Assembly (NCBI GenBank): GCA_902765395.1
Contig: CACWZP010000015.1
Location: 1-64,000, forward strand
Length of the DNA stretch: 64,000 bases
From: an uncultured Eubacteriales bacterium
GTDB taxonomy: Bacteria > Bacillota > Clostridia > Christensenellales > Aristaeellaceae
Direction: 5' to 3'
The position numbers and the translations under genes are program-made. Shown piece by piece: positions 12,630 to 21,438 of the stretch. Every line of letters begins with the position of its first letter. Position 1 is the first letter of the stretch. The notes beneath the pieces are model-generated. The model made no database searches, was not told the origin of the DNA, and saw nothing but the letters and a program-made list of their open reading frames with translations.

Positions 12630-13109
12630 ATGGCAATTCGCAAGATCGTAGAACTGGGCAAGGACGAGATACTGCGCAAGCATGCCCGCAAGGTGACGAA
12701 GTTCGACCACCGGCTGGGCGTGCTGCTGGACGACATGGCCGACACCATGTACGAGGCCGACGGCGTGGGCCTGGCCGCGCCCCAGGTGGGCATCCTCAAG
12801 CGGGCCGTGGTCATCGACGTGGGCGAGGGCCTGATCGAGCTGGTGAACCCGGAGATCCTCTGGAGCGAGGGCGAGACCATCGCTACAGAGGGCTGCCTGT
12901 CCGTGCCCGGGCGGCGCGGCACCGTGAAGCGACCGGAGAAGGTGCGCGTCCACGCCCAGGACCGCAAGGGCAACCACATCGAGGTGGAGGGCGAGGGCCT
13001 GCTGGCCGTGTGCCTGTGCCACGAGCTGGACCACCTGGACGGCGTGCTGTACGTGGACAAGATGATCGAGGACGTCACCGATAAGATCGAGGAGGAGAAT
13101 GAGGAATGA
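12630..13109 (+). CDS. def: peptide deformylase
   Basis: The 159-residue metalloenzyme removes the formyl group from nascent proteins. All three motifs are present: [18 protein letters not shown] and HELDH (residues 131-135), giving the Cys/His/His metal ligands. CTGGAGG lies 7 bases before the ATG. The acidic C-terminus EEENEE and the stop run into a heptamer repeat. It pairs functionally with fmt downstream. Confidence 0.96.
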   Translation: MAIRKIVELGKDEILRKHARKVTKFDHRLGVLLDDMADTMYEADGVGLAAPQVGILKRAVVIDVGEGLIELVNPEILWSEGETIATEGCLSVPGRRGTVKRPEKVRVHAQDRKGNHIEVEGEGLLAVCLCHELDHLDGVLYVDKMIEDVTDKIEEENEE

Positions 13110-13213
13110 GGAATGAGAAATGAGGAATTGCGGTACAAATCGTTTAGGATTTGATTGAATCAAATAAATCCGGAGGATTTCTACAACCATTCCTCATTCC
13201 TGATTCCTGATTT
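13098..13213. repeat. heptamer inverted-repeat element between def and fmt
   Basis: The left arm (13098-13130, GAGGAAT-type) starts inside def. The right arm (13189-13213) carries ATTCCTC, ATTCCTG, ATTCCTG. The core at 13166-13180 is a perfect hairpin AAATCCGGAGGATTT that contains the only purine-rich SD-like sequence in the gap. Confidence 0.85.
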
Positions 13214-13231
13214 CGCTAAAACCACAACAAT

Positions 13232-14185
13232 ATGAGCAAGTACAGACTTGTATTCATGGGCACCCCCGACTTTGCCGTGCCCTCATTGAGGGCGCTGGCG
13301 GAGGACGGGCGCTATGACATCGTGGGCGTCGTCACCCAGCCGGACCGCCCGGCGGGCCGGGGCAACAAGCTGACCGCCTGCCCGGTGAAGCAGTACGCCC
13401 TGGAGAAGGGCCTGCCGGTGTACCAGTTCGAGCGCATCCGCAGGCCCGAGGGCGTGGAAAAGATGCGCGAGCTGGCCCCGGACGTGTGCGTCACCGCGGC
13501 GTTCGGCCAGATCCTGACCCAGGAGCTGCTGGACATCCCCGCCCACGGCACGGTGAACGTCCATGCCTCGCTGCTGCCGAAGCACCGCGGCTCGGCCCCC
13601 ATCAACTGGTGCATCCTGATGGGAGAGACCGTCTCCGGCGTCACCCTCATGCGCACGGACGCGGGCATCGACACCGGCGACATGCTGCGCAGCGCCCAGA
13701 CGCCCATCGGCGAGCTGGAGACCGCCGGGGATCTGACCGCGCGGCTTTCCGAGCTGGGCGCGCGGCTGCTTGCGGACACCCTGCCGGATTACCTGGAGGG
13801 GAAGGTTCAGCCCGTTCCCCAGGACGCGGACGCGGCGTCCTACCAGCCCATGCTGAAAAAGGAGATGGGCGAGGTGGACTGGGCGATGACCGCCGGTGAG
13901 ATCGCCTGCCGGGTGCGGGGGCTCAACCCCTGGCCCTGCGCGTATACCGACCTGGACGGCGGGCGGCTGAAGCTGTACCTGGGCCGGGCGGTTGAGTCGG
14001 AATCCGACGCCCCCGCCGGCACTGTGATCGCCTCCGGAGCCAAGGAGGGCCTGGTGGTGAAGTGCGGCGAAGGCGCGCTGGAGATTCTCGAAATGCAGGC
14101 TCCCGGCGGCAAGCGCATGGCCGCGAAGGCGTATCTGATGGGGAAGAGGATCGAAGTCGGGACTGTGTTGGGGAGTAAGGAATGA
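13232..14185 (+). CDS. fmt: methionyl-tRNA formyltransferase
   Basis: The 317-residue enzyme formylates initiator Met-tRNA with 10-formyl-THF. It has the N-terminal Rossmann start (RLVFMGTPDFAVPSL), the HASLLPKHRGSAPINW block with the catalytic Asn/His/Asp set (NVHAS..; DTGDML), and a C-terminal OB-like domain. The ATG is preceded by an A-rich run (AAAACCACAACAAT) with no Shine-Dalgarno within 40 bases. The nearest candidate, GGAGGAT, lies about 55 bases upstream inside a repeat. The stop overlaps the rsmB start as ATGA. Confidence 0.95.
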   Translation: MSKYRLVFMGTPDFAVPSLRALAEDGRYDIVGVVTQPDRPAGRGNKLTACPVKQYALEKGLPVYQFERIRRPEGVEKMRELAPDVCVTAAFGQILTQELLDIPAHGTVNVHASLLPKHRGSAPINWCILMGETVSGVTLMRTDAGIDTGDMLRSAQTPIGELETAGDLTARLSELGARLLADTLPDYLEGKVQPVPQDADAASYQPMLKKEMGEVDWAMTAGEIACRVRGLNPWPCAYTDLDGGRLKLYLGRAVESESDAPAGTVIASGAKEGLVVKCGEGALEILEMQAPGGKRMAAKAYLMGKRIEVGTVLGSKE

Positions 14186-15750
14186 GCCAGAACAGAGACA
14201 GAGGGAACAGGGAGCAGGGAACAGGGAACAGGAATAGCGGACATACCCAAAAGCTTCCCCGCCGCAGCGGGGAAGTGGCGCGAAGCGCCGATAGGGCACC
14301 TGTCCAAAGGCCTTCCCCTTCAAGGGAAGGGGACCGAGCGGAGCGGGGCCGGAAGAGGTCGTTTTCCGACAAGCCCCAGGGGCGCGGTTTTCACGGCTAT
14401 AGAACAGATCGCCCCCGCCTCACCCCCCGGGACGCGGCGCTGCGGGCGCTTGAGGACGTGGCCCGGGGCGACGCCTTTGCCGCCCAGGCGCTGGATCGCC
14501 GCCTGGAGGAGGCGCGCCTCAAGCCCGACGACCGCCGCCTGGCCGCGGGGCTCTTCTACAGCGCCGTGGAGAACCGGCTGTACCTGGAGCACATGCTCGC
14601 CCGCTTCCTGGAGAGCAAGCCGGAGCCCGTGGTGAACGACATCCTGCACATCGCGGCGGCCCAGCTGCTTTTCATGGACCGGGTGCCCGACCACGCGGCG
14701 GTGGACGAGGCCGTGAAGCAGGTGCGCGCCGCGCGGCGCGAGGGCTTTGCGGGGCTGGTGAACGGCGTGCTGCGCAACCTGATCCGCGCGCGGGACGCCG
14801 GGGAGCTGACCCTGCCCGACCGGGAGAGCGACCCGCTCTCCTGGCTGTCGGTGAAGTATTCCATCGCCAGGCCCGCGGCGAAGCGGCTGATCGACGCCTA
14901 CGGGCTGGACGGGGCCGCGGCCATCGCGGGTTGGACGCCGCCCCGGCGGGAGCAGACCGTGCGGCCGAACCTCACCCGCATGGACGCCGCCGGGTTTGAA
15001 AAGTGGCTGAACGGGCAGCAGCTCAAGTGGCATCCCGGCGCCGTGCCCGGAGCCTGGGTGATCGAGGACGCGGGCAACCTGGCCGCGTCGGACGGCTATC
15101 GACAGGGCCTTTTCTCCATCCAGGGCCAGAGCGCCATGCTGGCCGCGCTGGCGGTGGAGCCCCGGCCCGGCATGCAGATATTGGACGCCTGCGCCGCGCC
15201 GGGGGGCAAGAGCTGCCTGCTGGCGGAGAAGATGGGCACCTCCGGGCGCGTGCACGCCTGGGACGTGCATGCCCACCGCGTGGAGCTGATTCGCGCGGCG
15301 GCGAAGCGGCTGGGGCTTGAAAACGTGCGCCCCGCCGAGCGGGACGCCCGGCGGCTGCCGGAGAATATGAAGTGGGCCATGGACGCCGTGCTGGTGGACG
15401 CGCCCTGCTCCGGGCTGGGCGTGATCGCCGACAAGCCGGACATCAAGTACCGCCAGACGGAGGAGAGCCTCACGGCCCTGCCGCCCATCCAGCGGGACAT
15501 CCTCCAGGCCTGCGCGGAGGCGGTGCGTCCCGGCGGACTGCTGGTCTACGCCACCTGCACCATCCTGCCGGAGGAGAACGAGGCGCAGGTGCGCGCGTTC
15601 CTGGACAGGCACCCGGAGTTTGAGCCGGACGCGGACGACAAATGGCTGCCGGAGGCGCTGAAGCCCCGGCTGGTCGACGGCATGCTCCAAATCCTGCCCG
15701 ACCGGGACGGCCTGGAGGGCTTCTTCATCGCCAGAATGAGGCGGAAGTAG
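14182..15750 (+). CDS. rsmB: 16S rRNA (cytosine-967-C5) methyltransferase with repeat-derived N-terminal extension
   Basis: The 522-residue protein has an N-terminal NusB-like domain (about residues 75-205) and a C-terminal NOP2/Sun methyltransferase. The SAM motif LDACAAPGGKS and the catalytic pair DAPCSGLG and YATCTILPEENE are present. Family members are about 430-450 residues. The extra 70 or so N-terminal residues (Arg/Gly/Ser/Gln-rich) are translated from heptamer repeats and two hairpin repeats. There is no in-frame ATG between the overlap start and the NusB-like domain; a GTG at 14275 is the only likely alternative. The ATGA overlap with fmt supports 14182. Confidence 0.93.
   Translation: MSQNRDRGNREQGTGNRNSGHTQKLPRRSGEVARSADRAPVQRPSPSREGDRAERGRKRSFSDKPQGRGFHGYRTDRPRLTPRDAALRALEDVARGDAFAAQALDRRLEEARLKPDDRRLAAGLFYSAVENRLYLEHMLARFLESKPEPVVNDILHIAAAQLLFMDRVPDHAAVDEAVKQVRAARREGFAGLVNGVLRNLIRARDAGELTLPDRESDPLSWLSVKYSIARPAAKRLIDAYGLDGAAAIAGWTPPRREQTVRPNLTRMDAAGFEKWLNGQQLKWHPGAVPGAWVIEDAGNLAASDGYRQGLFSIQGQSAMLAALAVEPRPGMQILDACAAPGGKSCLLAEKMGTSGRVHAWDVHAHRVELIRAAAKRLGLENVRPAERDARRLPENMKWAMDAVLVDAPCSGLGVIADKPDIKYRQTEESLTALPPIQRDILQACAEAVRPGGLLVYATCTILPEENEAQVRAFLDRHPEFEPDADDKWLPEALKPRLVDGMLQILPDRDGLEGFFIARMRRK
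14203..14330. repeat. heptamers plus two hairpin repeats inside rsmB
   Basis: 14203-14237 holds five units (GGGAACA, GGGAGCA, GGGAACA, GGGAACA, GGAATAG). 14254-14275 is a 9-bp hairpin (CTTCCCCGC/GCGGGGAAG). 14311-14330 is the CCTTCCCC hairpin also found at the ligA end. All are in the translated 5' part of rsmB. Confidence 0.8.
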
Positions 15751-15782
15751 GCGGCAGGTCGTTCCCCAATGAAAGGACACAC

Positions 15783-16847
15783 ATGGACAAGATACAACTC
15801 CTGGGCATGACCCCGGAAGAGCTGACCCGCTTCGTGGTGGAGGACCTGGGCGAGAGCAAGTTCCGGGCCGGCCAGATCGGCCAGTGGCTGAACCGGGGCG
15901 CGGACATCGACGGCATGACGAACCTGTCCGCGGCGCTGCGCGCGCGGCTGAACGAGATCGCCGTGGCCAACCCGGTGCGCATACTGGAGAGCTACAAATC
16001 GAAGATCGACGAGACGGAGAAGTTCCTCTACGCCCTCACCGACGGCAACCTGATCGAGGGCGTGCTGATGCGCTATCACCACGGGGACACGCTGTGCGTG
16101 TCCACCCAGGTGGGCTGCCGCATGGGCTGCGCCTTCTGCGCCAGCACGCTGGAGGGCCGGGTGCGCAACCTGACGGCGGGGGAGATCCTGGGCCAGGTGG
16201 CCGCGGCCAACCGCCACATCCAGCAGCAGGACCCCGGGCGCCGGGTGCACAACATCGTGCTGATGGGCAGCGGCGAGCCCCTGGACAACTACGACAACGT
16301 GGTCAAGTTCCTGCGCCTGGTGAACGACGAAAAGGGGCTGAACATCTCCCTGCGCAACATCTCGCTGTCCACCTGCGGGCTGGTGCGCCGGATGTACGAC
16401 TTCGCAGCCGAGGGCCTGCCGGTGACGCTGAGCCTGTCGCTGCACGCGCCCAACGACGAGATCCGCCAGAAGATCATGCCCGTGGCCCACGCTTATCCCT
16501 ACAGCGAGGTGCTGGCCGCGTGCAAGTACTACGTGGAAAAGACCGGGCGGCGGGTGATCTTCGAGTACGCGCTGATCAAGGGCGTCAACGACGACGTGCG
16601 CTGCGCGGAGGAGCTGGCCCGGCGGCTGCGGGGCCTGCAGTGCCACGTGAACCTGATCCCCCTCAACGACGTGAAGGAGCGCAACCTGGAAGCCCCCGAC
16701 CGCCGCGCCGTGGAAGCCTTTTTGAAGCGCCTGGAGCTGAAGCGCATCTCCGCCACCGTCCGCCGGGAAATGGGCGCGGACATCGAGGGCGCCTGCGGGC
16801 AGCTGAGGCGGAAGGTGCTGGACGAGGGATCAGTGAGGAGGGATTAG
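15783..16847 (+). CDS. rlmN: dual-specificity 23S rRNA / tRNA adenine-C2 methyltransferase
   Basis: The 354-residue radical SAM enzyme methylates A2503 of 23S rRNA and A37 of some tRNAs. The 4Fe-4S motif is CRMGCAFC, followed by GSGEPLDNYDNV and a LSLHAPNDEIR block. The resolving cysteine lies near the C-terminus (EGACGQLR). I start it at the ATG at 15783, which a GAAAGGA box precedes. The C-terminal residues DEGSVRRD are encoded by a heptamer arm. The order rsmB-rlmN-prpC is canonical. Confidence 0.96.
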   Translation: MDKIQLLGMTPEELTRFVVEDLGESKFRAGQIGQWLNRGADIDGMTNLSAALRARLNEIAVANPVRILESYKSKIDETEKFLYALTDGNLIEGVLMRYHHGDTLCVSTQVGCRMGCAFCASTLEGRVRNLTAGEILGQVAAANRHIQQQDPGRRVHNIVLMGSGEPLDNYDNVVKFLRLVNDEKGLNISLRNISLSTCGLVRRMYDFAAEGLPVTLSLSLHAPNDEIRQKIMPVAHAYPYSEVLAACKYYVEKTGRRVIFEYALIKGVNDDVRCAEELARRLRGLQCHVNLIPLNDVKERNLEAPDRRAVEAFLKRLELKRISATVRREMGADIEGACGQLRRKVLDEGSVRRD

Positions 16848-17010
16848 GGATCAGGAATAGCGGCTGCCGCCCACGGACAGATATGATGCAGCACTGCCCA
16901 CTGGGTTATTCATGGCATGTCGCATTGGACAAGCACCGCAACGGTGCGCTCGCGCCCGCTCTCCCAGGCATTTTCTAATCCCTGATCCCTGATCCCTATT
17001 CCCTCCCCCC
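16826..17010. repeat. heptamer inverted-repeat element between rlmN and prpC
   Basis: The left arm 16826-16860 (GGGATCA, GTGAGGA, GGGATTA, GGGATCA, GGAATAG) begins 22 bases inside rlmN. The right arm 16976-17008 holds TAATCCC, TGATCCC, TGATCCC, TATTCCC. The 115-base core contains a small GCACCG/CGGTGC hairpin. Confidence 0.85.
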
Positions 17011-17057
17011 GAACCATGAATTACAAAACGAACCAATGCCATTGGAGGTCAACGCCC

Positions 17058-17783
17058 ATGAAGGTCTACGCGATAACGGATATCGGCAGGATGCGCCCGA
17101 TCAACGAGGACTCCTACTACGCGCCCCTGGAGGGGGAGCGGTTCTGCGCCGTGGCGGACGGCATGGGCGGGCACAACGCCGGCGAGGTGGCCAGCGCCAT
17201 GGCGGTGCAGGTGTTCTCCGAGCAGATGCGCAAGGCCGAGCGCATCACCGCCGAGACGCTGCACAGCGCGGTGGAGCGGGCCAACGAGGCCGTGTACCAG
17301 CAGGCCCTTGAAAACGAGGGCATGAGCGGCATGGGCACCACCTTCTCCGCCCTGGCGGAGGAGGGGGACACGGCGTACCTGGCCCACGTGGGCGACAGCC
17401 GCATCTATCTGGTGCGCCGGGGGGCCATCATGCAGGTGACCACCGACCACACCCTGGTGGAGCAGATGGTGCAGAAGGGGCTGATCACGCCCCGGGAGGC
17501 CCGCGTGCATCCCAAGCGCAACATCATCACCCGGGCGCTGGGCACCGAGGAGACCGTGCAGATCGACATCGTGCAGATGGGCCTGTGCCCCGGCGACGCC
17601 TTTTTCCTGTGCAGCGACGGCATGACCAACTATGTGGACGAGCGGGAGATCCTGCGCACCGCCCTGTCCGAACGCGACTGGCAGGATAAGTTGAAGCACC
17701 TGGTTTCCATCGCCCTGGAGAACGGCGGCGCCGACAACATCACGGCGCTGTTTGCCGTGTATGAGGAGGCAGACGGTCAATGA
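17058..17783 (+). CDS. prpC: PP2C-family serine/threonine phosphatase (PrpC/Stp1)
   Basis: The 241-residue phosphatase reverses PrkC phosphorylation. Metal-binding motifs are present in order: NEDSYY, ADGMGGHNAGE, GMGTTFSAL, HVGDSRIY and CSDGMTNYVD, then GGADNITALF. The ATG at 17058 has GGAGG 9 bases upstream. An in-frame ATG 42 bases earlier lacks a site. The stop overlaps the prkC start by 4 bases, so kinase and phosphatase are made together. Confidence 0.95.
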   Translation: MKVYAITDIGRMRPINEDSYYAPLEGERFCAVADGMGGHNAGEVASAMAVQVFSEQMRKAERITAETLHSAVERANEAVYQQALENEGMSGMGTTFSALAEEGDTAYLAHVGDSRIYLVRRGAIMQVTTDHTLVEQMVQKGLITPREARVHPKRNIITRALGTEETVQIDIVQMGLCPGDAFFLCSDGMTNYVDEREILRTALSERDWQDKLKHLVSIALENGGADNITALFAVYEEADGQ

Positions 17784-19618
17784 TCGGACACGTCATATCG
17801 GGCCGATATGTCGTGCAGGCCGTCGTGGGAACCGGCGGCATGGCCGTGGTCTATCGCGCCTTCGATAAAAAGAAAAACCGAATCGTCGCCATCAAGGTGC
17901 TGCGCCCGGAGTATGAGTCGGACGAGGAATTCGTGCGCCGTTTCAGCCGCGAGGCCGAGGCCGCCAGCAAGGTGAGCCACGAGAACATCGTGAACATGCT
18001 GGACGTGGGCATCGACGGCGACATGCGCTATATCGTCATGGAGTACGTGGACGGCCAGACGCTGAAGGAGATGATCCGCCAGCGGGGCACCATCCACCCG
18101 GACACCGCCATCCGCATGGCCATCCGCATCCTGGCCGCGGTGGACCACGCCCACCGCAACGGCATCGTCCACCGGGACATCAAGCCCCAGAACATCATGG
18201 TGGACAACCAGGGCCGGGTGAAGGTGGCCGACTTCGGCATCGCCCGGCTGAAGGCCTCCCAGGCCACCACCACCGAGGAGGGCAGCAACGGCTCCGTGCT
18301 GGGCAGCGTGCACTACTTCTCCCCGGAGCAGGCCCGGGGCGAGGTGGCCGACGAGAAGAGCGATCTGTACTCCGTGGGCGTGGTGATGTACGAGATGCTC
18401 ACCGGACGGGTGCCCTTCGACGGCGAGACCAGCGTTTCCGTGGCGCTGAAGCACGTCAGCGAGGAGCCGAAGTCCATGCGCGACCACCAGGAGGGCATAT
18501 CGAAGGCCCTGGACGAGGTGGTCATGCGCGCGCTGTGCAAGGACGCCTCCAAGCGCTACCAGACCGCCGCGGAGATGGCCGCCGACCTGCGCAAGTCCAT
18601 CTCCCATCCCCAGGGCGGGTTCGTGGTCTATCCCAAGGACCCGGAGGAGATCGAGCGGGAGAAGGAGGAGCGCCGCAAGAAGCGCGCCCGGGACCGCAAG
18701 AAACTGAAGCGCACGGTGATCGCCTGTGGCGTGGCGGCGGTGGTGCTGCTGGTGGCGGGGGGCATCTGGTATTTCCTGAACACCTCCAACACCTATGTCA
18801 TGCCCGACCTGATCGGCCAGGAGCAGCTGCTGGCCCAGGACGCCCTGGAGCGGCTGGGCGGCACCAGCGAGCTGGAGTACGCCTACAGCGAGGACTATGA
18901 GGAGGGCATCGTCATCGCCCAGTCCCGCCGCATGGGTGGCCGGGTGCGCACCAGCGCGCAGGTGACGCTGACCGTCAGCCTGGGCACCCGCTGGTATTAT
19001 ATGTACGACTGCGTGGGCCAGAGCCTGGAGGAGGCCACCGAGTCGCTGAAGGCCCTGGGCGTGGAGACCGTGGACGCGCTGTACGTGGAATCCGACGCGC
19101 CGGTGGGCACGGTGATCGCCGTGTCGCCCGAGGCAGATACCACCCAGGCCAAGGACACCCCGGTGATCTTCACCGTCAGCGGCCAGCGCATACTGATGCC
19201 GGATCTGTCGGGCATGCCCCTGGAGAACGCCCAGGCGCTGCTGGAGGCCGACGGCCTGGCGCTGGGCAGCGTCACCGAGGAAGCGGCCCCGGACGCCCAG
19301 CCCCGGACGGTGGTGGGCCAGAGCGTCTCCCCGGGCGAGGCGCTGATGGTGGGCACGACGGTGGATATCACGATCTGCCAGGGCCAGGAGACGCTGTACT
19401 ACCCGGCCTCGAAGCTGTCCGTTGTGGTGCCGCTGAACGGCAGCGACGTGCTGCTGACCATGACCGCGCCCTCCGGCCAGGTGCAGGAGGTGTATCACGG
19501 CGTGCTGAACGCCGGCACCTATCGCATCGCCCTGTCCAGCCCCGAGTCCGGCGACCACACCGTGCAGATCACCATGGACGGTGTGGAGATGGAGACGCAG
19601 ACGGTGAGTTTTGAATAG
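17780..19618 (+). CDS. prkC: PASTA-domain serine/threonine protein kinase PrkC
   Basis: This 612-residue membrane kinase senses muropeptides. The kinase domain covers about residues 10-270, with Lys39 (VAIKVLRPE), HRDIKPQN near 131 and DFG near 151. A basic linker leads to one transmembrane helix at about 311-334. Three PASTA domains follow (about 335-400, 401-465, 466-533). The last 80 residues form an extra, probably Ig-like, extracellular domain with no Cys. It is co-transcribed with prpC and rsgA, as in B. subtilis. Confidence 0.95.
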   Translation: MIGHVISGRYVVQAVVGTGGMAVVYRAFDKKKNRIVAIKVLRPEYESDEEFVRRFSREAEAASKVSHENIVNMLDVGIDGDMRYIVMEYVDGQTLKEMIRQRGTIHPDTAIRMAIRILAAVDHAHRNGIVHRDIKPQNIMVDNQGRVKVADFGIARLKASQATTTEEGSNGSVLGSVHYFSPEQARGEVADEKSDLYSVGVVMYEMLTGRVPFDGETSVSVALKHVSEEPKSMRDHQEGISKALDEVVMRALCKDASKRYQTAAEMAADLRKSISHPQGGFVVYPKDPEEIEREKEERRKKRARDRKKLKRTVIACGVAAVVLLVAGGIWYFLNTSNTYVMPDLIGQEQLLAQDALERLGGTSELEYAYSEDYEEGIVIAQSRRMGGRVRTSAQVTLTVSLGTRWYYMYDCVGQSLEEATESLKALGVETVDALYVESDAPVGTVIAVSPEADTTQAKDTPVIFTVSGQRILMPDLSGMPLENAQALLEADGLALGSVTEEAAPDAQPRTVVGQSVSPGEALMVGTTVDITICQGQETLYYPASKLSVVVPLNGSDVLLTMTAPSGQVQEVYHGVLNAGTYRIALSSPESGDHTVQITMDGVEMETQTVSFE

Positions 19619-19754
19619 AGTTAAGAGTTTAGAGTTTAGAGTTAAGAGAGATGGCCGCGCATCAGGGACAGCGTTTATCGAATGGCATTTTCCCGCGAAG
19701 ATGGGCTTTCCCACGCGGCAGCCGCAATCCATTCTGAACTCTAAACTCTCAAAT
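19618..19754. repeat. heptamer inverted-repeat element between prkC and rsgA
   Basis: The left arm 19618-19650 (GAGTTAA, GAGTTTA, GAGTTTA, GAGTTAA) begins at the last base of the prkC stop. The right arm 19731-19754 is its complement (GAACTCTAAACTCTC). Confidence 0.85.
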
Positions 19755-19769
19755 CATTCGGAGGTATGA

Positions 19770-20666
19770 ATGTCTGAAGCAACGGCCTTGACCGGCACGA
19801 TCCTGCAGGGCATCGGCGGGTTCTACTATGCCCGGGACGACGCGGGCACGGTGCACACGCTGCGCGCCCAGGGCAAGCTGCGCCGGGAGCGCATGAAGCC
19901 CAAGGTGGGCGACGTGGTGGAGCTGACGCCCAGCGACGGGGAGGAGCACGGCTGGATATTGCGCATCCTGCCCCGGCGCAACGAGCTGACGCGCCCGCCG
20001 GTGGCCAACATCGACGTGATCGTGGTGGTGGCCGCGGCGGCCACGCCCGACCCCGACCTGATGATGGTGGACCGGCTGCTGCTGAATGCCCGGCGCGCGG
20101 GCATCGCGGCGCGGCTGGTGATCAACAAGAGCGACCTGGACGCGGCCCGGGCGGCGGACATCGCCAAGCAGTACCGGGGCGCGGAGGTGGAGCCGATGCT
20201 GGTCTGCGCCGACACCGGCGAGGGCCTGGATGCGCTGCGCGAGGCCCTGCGCGGCAAGGTGCACGCCCTGGCGGGGCAGTCCGGCGCGGGAAAATCCACG
20301 ATGATCAACGCGCTGTACGGCCTGGACCTGGAGACGGGGGATCTGTCCCGGAAGATCGAACGGGGCAAGAACACCACCCGGCACTGCCAGCTGATCCCCG
20401 TGGAGGGGGGCGGCATGGTGCTGGACACTCCCGGGTTCAGTTTGCTGGAGACGGAGCTGTTCGACCCGGTGGAGCTGAAGGACAGCTGGCCGGAGTTTGC
20501 GCCTTACGAGGGCCGGTGCTATTTCCAGCCCTGTTATCACGCCACCGAGCCACGCTGCGCGGCCCGGGACGCCGTGGCGGCGGGCGAGATCGACGGGGAG
20601 CGGCACGAGCGCTATGTGGCGCTGTTGGACGAAGCAAGACAAAGATGGAGGGATCGCTATGATTAA
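19770..20666 (+). CDS. rsgA: ribosome small-subunit-dependent GTPase A
   Basis: The 298-residue, circularly permuted GTPase matures the 30S subunit. An N-terminal OB fold is followed by G4 NKSD (near residue 119), then G1 GQSGAGKST (about 169-177) and G3 DTPG. That permuted order defines the family. A C-terminal zinc site Cys-x5-Cys-x-His-x5-Cys (CYFQPCYHATEPRC) is complete. CGGAGG lies 6 bases before the ATG. It overlaps rpe by 8 bases. Confidence 0.95.
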   Translation: MSEATALTGTILQGIGGFYYARDDAGTVHTLRAQGKLRRERMKPKVGDVVELTPSDGEEHGWILRILPRRNELTRPPVANIDVIVVVAAAATPDPDLMMVDRLLLNARRAGIAARLVINKSDLDAARAADIAKQYRGAEVEPMLVCADTGEGLDALREALRGKVHALAGQSGAGKSTMINALYGLDLETGDLSRKIERGKNTTRHCQLIPVEGGGMVLDTPGFSLLETELFDPVELKDSWPEFAPYEGRCYFQPCYHATEPRCAARDAVAAGEIDGERHERYVALLDEARQRWRDRYD

Positions 20667-21300
20667 GGTTGCCCCTTCCCTGCTGGCGGCAGATTATCTG
20701 AAGATCGGCGAGGACATCCGGCGCGTGGCCGAGGCCGGCGCCGACTACCTGCACTTCGACGTGATGGACGGCAGCTTCGTGCCCAACATCAGCTTCGGGC
20801 CGGATATGTGCCGCTTTGCGGCGAAGTGCGGCCTGCCCGTGGACGCCCACCTGATGGTGGTGAACCCGGAGAAGCACATCGAGACCTTCGCCAAGGCCGG
20901 CGCGAAGATCATCACTGTACACGCCGAGGCCACGGTGCACCTGCACCGCTGCCTGCAGCAGATCCGCGCGCTGGGCTGCCTGGCGGGCGTGGCGCTGAAC
21001 CCGGCCACCAGCCACGAGGCGCTGCGCTATGTGCTGGGGGATTTCGACCTGGCGCTGGTGATGACCGTGAACCCCGGCTTCGGCGGACAGAAGCTGATCC
21101 CCGCCTGCATCGACAAGGTGGCCGCCGTGCGCGGCATGCTGAATGACAAGGGCCTTTCCGCCATCGTCGAGGTGGACGGCGGCGTGAACGTTCAGACCGC
21201 GCCGAAGCTCGTCGCCGCCGGGGCGGACATGCTCGTGGTCGGCAGCGCGCTGTACGGCGCCGAGGACGTGAGCGCGTTCATTCGACAAGTGCGGGGATAA
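20659..21300 (+). CDS. rpe: ribulose-phosphate 3-epimerase
   Basis: The 213-residue TIM barrel interconverts ribulose-5-phosphate and xylulose-5-phosphate. Visible motifs are PSLLAADYLK, HFDVMDGSFVPN, VDAHLMV, MTVNPGFGGQ and EVDGGVN, which supply the metal ligands and phosphate site. The ATG overlaps the rsgA end; GGAGGGAT precedes it. It closes the conserved block. The xylulokinase at 26115 feeds the same metabolite pool. Confidence 0.96.
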   Translation: MIKVAPSLLAADYLKIGEDIRRVAEAGADYLHFDVMDGSFVPNISFGPDMCRFAAKCGLPVDAHLMVVNPEKHIETFAKAGAKIITVHAEATVHLHRCLQQIRALGCLAGVALNPATSHEALRYVLGDFDLALVMTVNPGFGGQKLIPACIDKVAAVRGMLNDKGLSAIVEVDGGVNVQTAPKLVAAGADMLVVGSALYGAEDVSAFIRQVRG

Positions 21301-21308
21301 GGGAAAAT

Positions 21309-21417
21309 AAAGAGTTTAGAGTTCAGATAAAGATACTGACGGGTGTTTGTATGCCAGTTATGTCAAAACAAATCCGAAGGATTTGTACCAAATCTAAACT
21401 CTCAACTCCCAACTCTG
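21309..21417. repeat. heptamer inverted-repeat element between rpe and serpin
   Basis: Short left arm (21309-21327, AGAGTTTAGAGTTCAG) and right arm (21391-21417, TCTAAACTCTCAACTCCCAA). The core at 21370-21384 is AAATCCGAAGGATTT, one base different from the core at 13166-13180. Confidence 0.8.
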
Positions 21418-21438
21418 TAATCGACAGGAGGTACGCAT

